Assembly: GCA_037447655.1 (NCBI GenBank)
Contig: JBBHKE010001973.1
Coordinates: 459,454-523,453 of the forward strand
Direction: 5' to 3'
Source of the DNA: Zygnema cylindricum
Taxonomy: Eukaryota > Streptophyta > Zygnematophyceae > Zygnematales > Zygnemataceae
DNA: 64,000 nt
A program made the position numbers and the translations under genes. This document shows, one piece after another, positions 33,641 through 44,991 of this stretch; position 1 is the first letter of the stretch, and each line of letters opens with the position of its first letter. The notes under the pieces were generated by a model. The model was not told the DNA's origin and did not search any database. It saw only the letters and a program-made list of their open reading frames with translations.

Positions 33641-33695
33641 AAAAATTGAAAATGTGAGCAAATCTCCCGGCCGTCTAGTTAAACGGCAAAGCAAA
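33641..33695 (-). promoter_or_regulatory. Conserved upstream block of mTERF-C
   Basis: Plus-strand reading: AAAATGTGAGCA, CCCGGCCGTCTAGTTAAACG, GCAAAGC, then TCTTTTGACGGTC at 33700-33712. The last element recurs upstream of D and E. Confidence 0.5.
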
Positions 33696-33760
33696 CCATC
33701 TTTTGACGGTCGTGTTGACAGACGTTAAAATGTATCCGTACATCGGTACAATCCGAGTTT

Positions 33761-35600
33761 CAATTTGAAAATTTCTGAATGTCATTTAAACTTGTATTGT
33801 TTGACAGTCATACAGTTTCAGCGTAGTTGCACATGGAAGCGCACGTGTGGAAGGTTCAGGGCTCAGCGGGAGTTTGAATGTGTCAGCGGGTCTTCCGGGT
33901 GTGACATGGTGGTACTCGGTGGTTCGGGATTGTGGTATTTGAATAGCCCAAAGGACATTTTTCTGGCACTTGACATTGGGAAATAGAGTGATACTTTTCT
34001 TGATTGATTTAGTATGGGCAAAAAAAAAAAACTCTCTATCTCCAGCATGTGTCGTCTGTCAACTTATTACTGCAAACAATCCACCACTATCGTCATTGTC
34101 ATCGTCATTTCACAATATCTTATTTTCTCATCAGGAAATTAATTGGCTTATGACAGAGGCATGGAATGAGATACACTTTGCTATTTTTTAATGTTTTGAA
34201 ATACAGTCAGTCAAAAATATATCGAAGAACAACATTGATGCCATCCAAGTCACTTGGATCCAAGTCATCCAAGTCATTGACACCACAATAATATTTAATT
34301 ATGTAAAAAAAAAATTATAACACTGATTCTTTTGTTCCGCAACATTTTGCGTGAACTTTGATTGCAGCTTGAAAAATTTCTAGTTACCAATCCATGAAAA
34401 TTTTATCAATCACAAAGATTCCCACAAACACTGATCCGTCCGAATTTGGCAACAGACTTAAGTGCACAAAATAAATCATCCACAAAAGCCTGTTTTGCTT
34501 TTGTCAAAATTGACCAAGAACAACTAACAAACTATATATTTCACCTGTATTTCATCTTTGTACATTTTCTATGCTCCCGACAGTAAAACTCCAGCGTAAC
34601 CACATGGAGAAATAGTCACGACTCACAATTCGACAAAACTTCTTGAGGGAGATAAGAAGTGATGGAAAAAGAACTCTACTTTCAGAGTCCAAAAGCTGGA
34701 GATATTCATCAAGTATACACTCAGTAAATCCTCCAACACAAGTACCAAAAACTGTATTAAATTTTCATCAAAATTGAGAACTATATGTGCCTTAAGTTTG
34801 ACAAGATTGACCACCTTTATATGTTTGCCGCCAAAATATAAACAAACTGCAGGTCACTGAATTTTCGTAACAAACTATTTCAGTTCATAAGTCAAAGACA
34901 GTAATCTTGCTCGGATCGACATCACTTTCCACTCATTTGTTTACATTTTGAAAGATCCTGAAAAGTTGTAGGACTAGATTAGGCAGGCGGAAAATCAAAT
35001 TGCTTTTATAAAGGAGGAGAAAAATGAAAAATGTCACCAAGCAGAAAAATTGACAGAGAAGATGAATTGTTACCCGAAAGAACTTAGGCGCTTCTCATCT
35101 CACTAATTTGCCTCAAATACAAGAGTCTTTAAAACCTCGAAAACTCGAGCGATTCGTTCCCAGCCGTGCGCCTTTAATTCGTCCATTTTATCCTCGATAA
35201 ATAAAGCTTTGTAATTTAACTGTGAAACAAAAAAACAAACCGACCACAACCAGAAAAACATCATGAGTCGTCATATTCCTAAACAAATAAGTGGGCACAG
35301 GATTTCAATCGAAACATGTTTCCGTCAAAAGAGCAGTTCATTTCAAAACAAGTGTACGCTTCTTAATACAGTGTATAAGGGCAATTCTAAATATTTCCTG
35401 TATTCCATATAGAAAAAAAAAATTGGCAGGAAAACTTTATAGAAAGCAGATAACCTCAGGATCGATAAAAGTTTAAAAATTGGAGGACTCCTGACCCGTA
35501 CCTGATAGGTACCTAAGACTAACACCGTCTTCAAATAAAATTAAGGAGTAACAACTTGTACCTCAACCAAACAAAAGGTTGTTCCAATTCTTCACGGCAT
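33761..35600. other. Intergenic, no gene seen
   Basis: AT-rich, with no convincing open frame. A short repeat around CCAAGTCACTTGGATCCAAG lies at 34244-34275. The boundary between the C and D units is within this stretch. Confidence 0.5.
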
Positions 35601-36169
35601 AGGCATGGACGGATTAATTTCTAGACTAGTAATAAGATTAGATACTGCCAGGAAACAAGTAGTCAAATGTCAAATTGTGTGGACGGTACCACATGATCAT
35701 GAGTAACTCAAAATATAAAACCTGTGTACAGCAAAGAAAACTTTTTCATCATACTCGCTAAAAAAATATGTTTAAAAATGGTAAAATGCGAAATCGATGC
35801 ATTTGCGGTTGACGAGTCTGTTAAGTCCAAAGTTGTTGTTTTGAATGGAGGAAAAAGGGCAATTTCTGCACATCAGTAGCTTATTCATCTCTCACCAAAA
35901 ATTTACCTCATTTGTGAAAGCCAAACACAATTCTCTGTTCCTGCTCTATTCATTTTCAACCCAAATTTGGAAGAACCCATGCAAACAACACAAAAAGTTG
36001 ACTCTGCAAACAATAACAAACAAAAAAGTTGATGACTGTATTTCCAGTCGGTTGTGTTGAATGACAAAAACAAAAAAAAAAAATTTCCCACAGCAAAAAC
36101 ATAATCATTCATCATTGCACCTTTTCCAAAATTTACACAACACCATCCCAATTATAATCACACACTTAC

Positions 36170-36362
36170 TCGAAAGATTATCTTCAGATTTCTGGCAATG
36201 TCATTTCCTCAAGTCTTCCCTTCCTCAAGGGTTCCCGGACTCCAGAAACGAGAGAATTCAACAAGAGCAGGATCGAGCGAATTCAAAAGGTATTAACTTG
36301 TGACAGTTGAAGGAAATCACATTGGTTTTACGTCTCTCTTCACATTCCCTTCATCCTCGTCT
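36170..36362 (-). other. Downstream spliced exon of mTERF-D
   Basis: Minus strand: GTTTGCAG acceptor, AGACGAGGATGAAGGGAATG, 193 bp, GTAAGTGTG donor (36164-36169). A second, related acceptor (TTCTAG then AGATGAAATTGAAGAGG) lies near 37525, so this copy may have two such exons by internal duplication. Confidence 0.5.
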
Positions 36363-37770
36363 CTGCAAACAAACCACATATCTCATAGCAAGTTCACTAT
36401 TTTATCGTTGATATGAGGAGAGCATACAAAATAACCAAAAACAATGAATTCATAATTGATTCTCGACTGACAGCAAAAACTATCATTCACTTGCCATGGC
36501 CTGCATTGTTACAGCCTCACCACAGGGCAAAGAGTGAAATAATTACCAAGAGGAATACGGGACAAACCAGACATTTCAACGAATGCCAACGGAAAACATG
36601 AATGCAAACAATCACCTTTTACAGCAAGGCTAAATACATACGAACAGGATGAGTGTTTTGCACACACATTTTTGAACAAACTAAAGAAACTCCAATTTGT
36701 AATTAAATATCACCTTTGCTGAATTGAAGATTCTACAAAGGGAATGTCAATCCCCACAATTTTGCCTTCACGACAGCATGGCGATGTTGCTTCAACAAAA
36801 TTCAAGGCATAATTTTAAAACTTGTGGTTCTGCGGTCAAACAAAAATGACAAAAGTGAACTTGTGAAGATGAAAGAACATGATCCTGATACCCATATTTG
36901 CAACAAACAAAAGCTGCAAGAATTGTGACGACTTCATTTAATTCTTCACATAACACTCATGATGAAGAAAAACCTTGTGCATCTTCGGCTGTTCACTATG
37001 TTTTCCTCCAAGATACACTTTTGAAAAAGGGAGAAGGGGAACATTTGCAAGAAAAGAAATCAAACACTTTAGCGTAATAATTGATATTCAACTTTGTACA
37101 AACTAAATGAACTTATAAATGTTTGATTCAATTCTATTCCAAACCTAATGCAAGACCAAAAGCGTAGTAAACAATGTCACAAAAATTTGAATCACTCATC
37201 CAAAAGCAACAAGAAATTTGTGTTTCTAGGCGCCATTGGTTTAAAGATAAGGAGAGCTATACCAGAGGGAGAAAATGCATCATTCCTCGACCACCACCTT
37301 TTAACAATCTCCACAATAGCATCCCACTAATAATCACAAATTTACTAACACGTCATCCTCAGAAAATTGACAATCCCTCACCTAAACAATAAGCGACAAA
37401 TCAAGCAAATCTTAGAGGTACTAGCTTATGATAGTGGAAGAGCAAATCAACACACAATAACAAAACAACATTTGTTTTCATTCTCCCTTCAGATCCTCTT
37501 CAATTTCATCTCTAGAAGTACAAAGACACATCTCCCACTGTAAATTAACCTTTTCAATGTTGGTACATGAGATGAGGCGTGCATATAGTCAACCACAAAC
37601 AATGATTCCACAATTGATTTGGTAACTTACAACAGTGATCGGCTTTCATTTTTCATAGCCTCACCAAGCGGCAAAAAGAAGAATGAGTACCAATGAAAAA
37701 CACAAAGACAAACAAACACCTTTCCCAAGGAGGCTAAAAACATAATTAGAGAATGTAGGACTTTTCGTAC

Positions 37771-39063
37771 TCACACTTTATTACACGTTAAAGAAACGCC
37801 GAATCTTCTTTCAAATGCCTCGTTTGATGGATTGAAGATGATTCGTAAAGAATAGCCATTACTCTCTATTTTGGCCTTCATCAGGGCATCATAACGTGGT
37901 TTCAATCGCTTTTCAAGAGAGTATGCAAGAGTCGATGGGAATGCAGCCACTTCCTCTATGCTGCGTCCCATTTCCTTCACCAAAAACTCCAATTTTGGGC
38001 CGAGGGTATCCCAGGAGAAGCCTAAAAGTCCTGGGGAAAATTGAATCATTTTTAGGATTTTCTCTTCTCGAAAATGTTGTTGAAGCTGTTTGTATGTGTG
38101 TTCCATTGTGGAAGTTGGAGTTATGAGAATGGACGGTTGCTTCAACAAAATCCGTTTTGCAATGTCATTGCCAAACAGCTCTTGTAGCCCTTTGGCCCTT
38201 CGTTGCAAGGCTCGGGGGTCTTTACAACCAAGGACAGGAAATTTTGAGAGAATAGTTACACCGAGTGGATCGGAAAAAATGGCTTTGACTCCCTCTATCC
38301 CTTCTTTCAAAGTTTTTTCACTATGCGTTAATACAACTGGGAACTTCTCCAACATACAAGCAGTGATAGGCACATCTAGACTCGCCCACAGCTGCAATTT
38401 GGATTCAAGAGTGGCAGGAAGACAGTTTACGATCGCAGGGAGCTTAGAAATCAATTTTCCTAAATTTTGCACTTTCAAAGTGTCTTGGAGATAGTTGAGT
38501 ACGGATTCATGTTGCTCGTCACGACGAGAAAGAATACTTCGCTTTGGAAGAGAATCTTTTCCCAAAGCTTTGAGGAACTGTTGTGATTCGATTCCATACC
38601 TACGGAAAAGGGCCGCCTTCCTAAGAATATGCTGTTTGTATTTCACAAGGGCGACAGAATGCTTCTTCAAAAGTTGCTGAAGCTGCGGCCCGGAGCATCC
38701 CAGACTGAGCAGAATCTTGGTGACATCTGCCACGTCATCTTCTGGCCCTGCCTCGTGCTCTCTCCCCCTTGCCACGTGGTCTCGTCCCTCTGCCGCATCC
38801 CCTCCTGGTTTTGCGGCGTGCCCTTCCCCGCCCCCCGCCCCGGGCTGGTCTTCGGCCTCGCATCGGGCCTTGGGTGGGCGGCGAGGGCGACAGTGCAGGC
38901 GGGCGAACTGCTGCCAGGAGGAGTGGTGGGGGGGTGCGGCTGGCTTGGCTTGTGGCACGTGTGGAGGGAGAGCTGGCGGCCGGCTGGACGGAGAGAGCAA
39001 AGCGAGGAGAGAAGCGAGAGAGCGAGAGAAGGGACGGAGGGAGCGCAAGGACGCCCAGGCCAT
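37771..39063 (-). CDS. mTERF-like protein, copy D
   Basis: 430 codons from ATG 39061-39063 (MAWASLRSLRPFSRSLAS). Presequence and linker are nearly identical to C and E. mTERF repeats from LLSLGCSGPQLQQLLKK to LAYSLEKRLKPRYDALMK; C-terminus FGVSLTCNKV. The TGA used (37771-37773) overlaps the GTGAGTAC donor (37769-37774), so the unspliced message ends there, while a spliced message would lose the last codon and read into the next exon. Mature region closest to copy E. Intact. Confidence 0.87.
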   Translation of the reverse strand: MAWASLRSLRPFSRSLASLLALLSPSSRPPALPPHVPQAKPAAPPHHSSWQQFARLHCRPRRPPKARCEAEDQPGAGGGEGHAAKPGGDAAEGRDHVARGREHEAGPEDDVADVTKILLSLGCSGPQLQQLLKKHSVALVKYKQHILRKAALFRRYGIESQQFLKALGKDSLPKRSILSRRDEQHESVLNYLQDTLKVQNLGKLISKLPAIVNCLPATLESKLQLWASLDVPITACMLEKFPVVLTHSEKTLKEGIEGVKAIFSDPLGVTILSKFPVLGCKDPRALQRRAKGLQELFGNDIAKRILLKQPSILITPTSTMEHTYKQLQQHFREEKILKMIQFSPGLLGFSWDTLGPKLEFLVKEMGRSIEEVAAFPSTLAYSLEKRLKPRYDALMKAKIESNGYSLRIIFNPSNEAFERRFGVSLTCNKV

Positions 39064-39160
39064 CGGATGGCAGGGGGGGAATGAGAATGGAATGAGAAAG
39101 GAGTGAAGAGAATCGTAGCGGGGGAATGAGAGAGAGGGGAAAGACGATGAAAGAGTTGTC

Positions 39161-39215
39161 TAAAAACCTAAAATGTGAACAATTTTGCCGGCCGTCTATT
39201 TGAACAGCAAAGTCA
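39161..39215 (-). promoter_or_regulatory. Conserved upstream block of mTERF-D
   Basis: Plus-strand reading: CCTAAAATGTGAACAATTTT, GCCGGCCGTCTATTTGAACA, GCAAAGTC, then TCTTTTGACGGTCTAGCTGG. Nearly the same as upstream of E. Confidence 0.55.
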
Positions 39216-39327
39216 ACATTCTTTTGACGGTCTAGCTGGACAGGAATTCAAATGTTTCAGTACACCAGTACAAAACTACAAACCGGGCAATTTTAATTTG
39301 GTTTTATAGGTATACCGTACTGTACTC

Positions 39328-39875
39328 TACACCGCCAATCGTTATTAGCGAGTAAGTTTTTTTAGCGAATAAAAATAATTACCGTGGTGTACGCTATTTA
39401 GGAATTTGAAAATTTTGGAAAAAAGCATTCATTCCAATTGTTTGGTTATGGTAATTTAATTTGGATCTTTGAAAAAAAAAATGTCGGTCGCAAACATGCT
39501 TACACTAGTATAGGTCTTTTTACAAAATCTGACAAATCGTACACAAATCGTACATTCACACGGTCGAAACGCGGCTGTCGGACGAATATGTGCGAGCGGG
39601 ATTTTTTACGACCTGGTATTTTTTCTTTTTTAGAACGCATATTCTCATGCGTCCGCGGTTACTAAAACTAATTTATTGTACTTTTTAACTTAAAAAGGTA
39701 CATGTATGTACGGTCTGACAATGACCGTACACCACTCTATTTAAGGGACAACATACTGAAAATAACCCTAAATAGAATAAAGAAAAAAATAGAATGAACT
39801 ACACTAATGGAGAATAAAAAAAAGTAGAGCGGGACGGAATTAGCGTACACAACGCTAATAACGATTGGCGGTGTA
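39328..39875. mobile_element. TA-flanked CACCG-end element, long form
   Basis: 548 bp, TACACCGCCAATCGTTATTAG to CTAATAACGATTGGCGGTGTA. Same long subfamily as 62080-62644: both share AACATGCTTACACTA and ACAAATCGTACACAAATCGT. Absent from the E unit. Confidence 0.85.
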
Positions 39876-40300
39876 GTGTACTGTAGTCGTTTGTCAAAGA
39901 TACAAAAACACTGTTTCAGCGTAGCGGCAGTTAGTAGCAGTTCTCATGTGAACTACAGAGAGCGTCACTAACAGCCACGTGGTACTGCACCACTTTTGTC
40001 GGCATATGGCACTAACCGTCGCAAAACCGGTGTAATTCCGATCTCACATCGACAGTACAGTGTAACCCGCATTTGGATACGGCCGACGCAATACCGAACA
40101 GGAAAGAACGATACGCTGAACATCGACATATTTGTAATTCTTTCAAAATCATCAATAAAGTGTTTATCGGAAGGCAGAAAATATCGGCATATCGCACTTC
40201 GGTTCGCTACTCTATGCAACGTTTCATCCACGATCAACTGTAGCTTGAATTTGTATAGAGACAGACTGTATTCCACTCAGGCACCGCAATGAAATACTGG

Positions 40301-40926
40301 GTCCAACCCAGGATAAATTAAAAAACACGATGGTAAACCATCTGAGTCCGGGGGTACAAAAGGGGTGGCATGGCCGAAACTGAAAAACTACCAGCAGGGG
40401 AATAAGATAACAGCACAACAAAAACAAAAAGAAAACAACAACAAGGAAATAAAAGCACCCAAACTCAAAATGAAGAGCAAGACAACTGACAAAGCCAGAA
40501 CTACAACCCCAACCCCAACCCAATTAAATAACTACGAAAAGCAACCCCGTAAGTCCCCCCATCCCAGGGGAGCACGTTGAGGGAGTTCCGGAACCCGGCG
40601 ACGACCATAGCCGCAACAGCCGATCGGAGGAGAATAGAAGCTTGCACTCGTTGTAAAGCCACAGATAAGCGTTGACGATAAAAAGAAGTAAGGACCGAAG
40701 GAGGAGGGCTCCCTGGTCCTCGGCGCTCGAAAGCACGTCGAGCGCAAGTGCGGAGAAACTCGTCCATTGCAACACCCAGACAACCAAATATCTCGACCGC
40801 CATCGGAATAAAGTCATCCATAGGGTCCCGGTGGGCATAATCACGCTCCTTCGCCTTAGCGGCATCACGAGCCGCCACCCCAACATGTCGAGCCGCCTGA
40901 TCAACAACTGTAGCTGAAGTAGGGTA
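40301..40926 (-). mobile_element. LINE-4, 5'-truncated copy
   Basis: The homologous E unit lacks this segment (AAATACTAGGAAAAGAC near 47636), giving an empty site that fixes the insertion. It holds only the C-terminal part of the family (HRDPMDDFIPMAVEIFGCLG, ERRGPGSPPPSVLTSFYRQR) and the 3' UTR with GATGGTAAACCATCTGAGTC. It is truncated at the codon after the conserved VxxNP, a typical LINE 5' truncation. Confidence 0.85.
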
Positions 40927-41649
40927 GGAAAAGACAAAAAGACCGACTTGAGCTTCTATAGTCGAAAAGGTGTTGGAACACCTTTTTCCTCAATTTCCCT
41001 TCATCCTAATTTTGCTTTGTTGTTTTTGACGATACCTTCACATTCTCTTGCGCGTGGAAAGTATTGTAGCTATTCTTTTATAGTCAAACGGGTGCATACG
41101 GGTGTATAATAATTCAGTGCCCACTAACTAATCGGAATCAACATGTATAAATTGTAAAACGCAGCTGTCAATCTATTCCCCATTTTGGACTATTCAAAAG
41201 AAATCTACGAAGTTAACTTGCAAACCGTTTTTAGTTAACTATTCGTTGTGTAATTGGCATATACCAAGTAGTGCAGAAAGTAGCATCATTCTCCACTATA
41301 TGAAATTCCCACGCAATGTCTTTTTTTTGCCAACAAATAAAATATGTACGGAAAGGAATTTAGTTCAAGTGTCAAGACGCGTGTGTTATGATGTAGTCCT
41401 CTTATGAAATCCCTTTAGTAAAACCCAAAGGAGGCCTCGCCCCTTTTGACCCACGGTACGAAAATCATTAACCAAACCAACTATTGTTGTTAAAGATTTA
41501 AGATTGTCACATTAAGAGACTTAAGAACGACAATATGCGTTTAGCAGCAACAACTATCCTTAAAGAATGTCACTTTCTAACCACTGTAAAGATCAAATCG
41601 AATTGGATATATAACATACTTCAAGAAAACACTCAATACCATAAAGGCG

Positions 41650-42420
41650 CATAACACTATACAGTAGAGTGATAAAAACTAATAGCCACGTGGCAATAAA
41701 CTATGAGTTTATGAGTTTAGCGACATATGGCGTCAAACGTCACGTCACCAAAACCAGTTTTTTGCCGATGAAACATTGACAAACAAATTTGACATTGCAG
41801 ATTCGCCCGCATTTGCAGATCGTCACATCAAGAAAGTATCGGAAGCAGAAATGTCCCATAAGTTGAACATCGATGTTTTGGCCATTATTTCAAAATCATG
41901 AAAGTGTTTATCGGTAGACAAAAATGATCGGCGCAAGGAACTTCTGGCCGATACGCTATGCAACGCTAAATCCACAGTGAAAAATTAGTAGCATTAATGT
42001 ACAGCCTACTCTATTTCACACAGCTACCATTATAATATGCTTGGGAAAATAGTCTCGACCCATATGAGCTTCTAAAGTCAAAAAGGCATTGGATCACCTT
42101 TTTCCTCAATATCCATTCCTCCTCTGTTTGCTTTGTTTTTTTTGGACTACGGCTTCCCATAACCCTTGGTTCTCTCGAGCATTGAAAGTATATTAGTTCT
42201 TCAATATACAAACGGGTACAAAGGGGTGTACAATACTTTGTGCCCAACTCTCTAACAGAACCAACAAGTAAATATGGCAAAAGTCACAAAAACCGACTCC
42301 ATATTTCAGATTATTCAAAAGAAAAATCACAAAGTTAAATTTTATCGTTTTCAGTTTACTGTTTTTTTCTTTTTGTAACTGACATATACCTAGTAGCATG
42401 AAAGGTGGCCACTAAATGTA
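41650..42420. repeat. Third diverged copy of the D/E upstream segment
   Basis: Resembles 39960-41300 and 47300-47960: AAGTGTTTATCGG (41896), GGCCGATACGCTATGCAACG, then ATGAGCTTCTAAAGTC (42064) and CCTTTTTCCTCAAT (42099). It marks the junction between the D and E units. Confidence 0.6.
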
Positions 42421-43377
42421 CTGAGATTTAAATGCTGAGGTGAACTCAAGAAAAAAAGAAAAAAAAATAAAAAATTAGGGTGTAAGGCAAGAAGAAAATA
42501 GCCCAGCATGGAAAAAAAAGCCCAAGAAGGGAGAAGACTTTGTCTATGAAAACAGGAACACTATTTTAAGTCAGTCACCACCCTGGATTAAAATTACAAA
42601 TGAGCCAATTAAGTCGTGAATTTTAATCGAAAGAAGAAAACAAAAACTCACATATTCGATTGACGCAGGCTAAGACTGAAATTTCATTGGATACAGAGGA
42701 CAAATACGACAATTCTAGATGAAAAATTTCAAAACCACGTCAACATACGAACAAAAAAAAGTAATAAATTTTCAAAAAAACAAGAGCAAAGGTGAAATTA
42801 TGTGGATTGTACGGCATGAGCACGAGTACATCAAAATAAGGAACCAGTATACAGCAAAGAAAAGTGTCTATTTCTTCCTATTCCTTAAGAACAATATGCT
42901 TAAAAATGGTAAACTCTGAAAACGGTGCATTTGCGTTTGAAAAGGCTGTTTCGCCCAAAGTTGTCGTTTTGAATGCTGGATAAGGGCAAGTTCTGCACAT
43001 CACCAGCCTACTCATCTTAGTCCAAAAATTCACCTCTTTTGTAAAAGCCAAACAAAATTCTCTCTTTTCTCACTTCTCTATCTTCTCTCTTCTCTTCTCT
43101 CTCCTTTTTTTCTCTCTTCTCTCTTCTCTCTTCTTTCTACTCTATTCAATTCCAGAACTAATTTGAAAGAGAAACCCATGCAAACAATGTCACAAAACGT
43201 TGACTTTCTCTGCAATCAACAACAACAAATAAGAATTTGATGACAGTATTTCCACTCAATGGTGTTGAACAACATAGACGTTAAAAAAGCTTATCCCAAA
43301 GGAAAAAAATAATCATTGGACACTGCAGCCTTTTCATAAGTTATACAACACCATCCCACTTATATTCACACACTTAC

Positions 43378-43553
43378 TGGAAGCTTAACTTCAAATTTGG
43401 CGAAGTGGTTTTCTCAAGTCTTCCCTCCTCAAGTCGTGGTGGTTTCCAGCAACGAGAGAAAGTTTTGAGCTAATTCAAAAGGTCTTAGCCTGTGGCAATC
43501 AAAGAGAGTCACATTCGTTTTATGCCTCCCTTTGCATTCCCTTCATCCTCGTC
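43378..43553 (-). other. Downstream spliced exon of mTERF-E
   Basis: Minus strand: TTTGCAG acceptor, AGACGAGGATGAAGGGAATG, 176 bp, GTAAGTGTGTG donor (43372-43377). A second related acceptor (TTCTAG, AAGAGAAGATGAAAAG) lies near 44752, as in unit D. Confidence 0.5.
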
Positions 43554-44991
43554 TCTGCAAAGAACCACATATCTCATAAAAAGTTCACTATTCCACCTTT
43601 GATAGGATCTTTGAGAGGGTGAGAGCGTGCAAAAGAACAATGATTTCATTTAGGATTCACAACTGACAGCAACAATCAGCATTCAATTGTCATAACGTAA
43701 ATTGTTACAGCCTCCCCACAGGGAAAAAAGCGAAATAATTACAATTGTAATACAGGACAACAACCAAGCATTTAAACAAATGCCAATGGAAAATATGAAG
43801 GGAAACAATCACCTTTCACAGCAAGGATAGCAAAGGAATAATGTCGATTTGCACATACATGTTTGAACACACTAAAGGAATCCAAATTGCCTTGAAATAC
43901 CTCGTTTGTTAGATTGAAAATTGTACAAAGGAAATGGCATTTCGCATAATTTTTGACTTCACGACAGCATGACGATGTCGCTTCATCATTTTTCAAGGCA
44001 TAATTTAAGAACTGCTGGTTCTGCAGTCAAACAAAAAAAACAAAAGTGAAGTTGTGAAGATGATAGTACATGATCCTGATACCCCATATTTGCAAAAAAG
44101 AACCATTATGCGTGAAAGAAAAGTTGCAAGAATTGTAACTATTTCATTAAATTCTTTAGGTATTTAAAATGATGAAAAACGACCTGTGCGTTTTCGGCTG
44201 ACACTATGTTTTCCTCCAAGATATACTTTGAAAGGGGGAGAAGAACAACATTTGCAGGGAAAGAAATCAAAAATTTCAGCGTACCAATTGACATTCAACT
44301 CTTCTTTGTATAAACTAAACAAACTCCAAAAATTCTAATTCAATCATACTCCAAACCTAATGTAAGACTAAAAGACTAGTAAAGAATGTAACATAAATTT
44401 AAACCATTCATCGAAAAGCAACAAGAAATTGGTGTTTCTAGGGACGATCAGTTTAAAGACAAAGAGACCTACACCAAAGAGAAAAAATGCGTCATTCCTT
44501 GTCCATTTCCTTCTAACAATCTCCACAATAGCATCCCACTAATAATCACAAATATACAAACAAATTATTATTAATTATTATCCTCTAACCAAATTTGGCA
44601 ATCAAGGTATCCCTCACCTCCATAACGAGCGAGGAATCAAGCAAATTTAGGAGGTACTATATTGTGATAGTGGAAGAGCACATCAAGACAACACAACACA
44701 TCAACATTTGTTTTCAAAGTCCCTTCAGATACTTTTCATCTTCTCTTCTAGAAATAAAAGAAACCCTAAAAAAAACAATTGAGATGAGGGGAGCGTATAA
44801 AAGAATGAAAAACAATGATTCCATAATTAATTCGGAAACTAACAGCAGTGATCGGTGTTCATTGCTCATCACCTCACCAAGTGGCAGAAAGTAGAATGAG
44901 TACCAATGGAAAACATGAAAATAAACAGACAACTTTCCCTAGGAGGCTTAAAACATAATAAGAGAATGCCGGACTTTTGCACTCACACTTT

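Larger units (their letters stand above)
29600..33760. repeat. Segmental duplication unit containing mTERF-C (partner 6900-11600)
   Basis: Colinear with the B unit through intergenic DNA, small exon, downstream exon, purine tract, coding exon and upstream block. The 18-kb transposon block at 11600-29510 separates the two. Confidence 0.65.
35600..41650. repeat. Segmental duplication unit containing mTERF-D (partner 42700-48390)
   Basis: Colinear with the E unit before and after the gene. Landmarks: TACAGCAAAGAAAA (35717 and 42850), CTGCACATCA (35874 and 42990), the downstream exon, the coding exon, then the upstream segment GTTTCAGCGTAGCGGCAGTT (39913, against 47261). LINE-4 and the MITE at 39328 are private to this unit. 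Confidence 0.7.
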
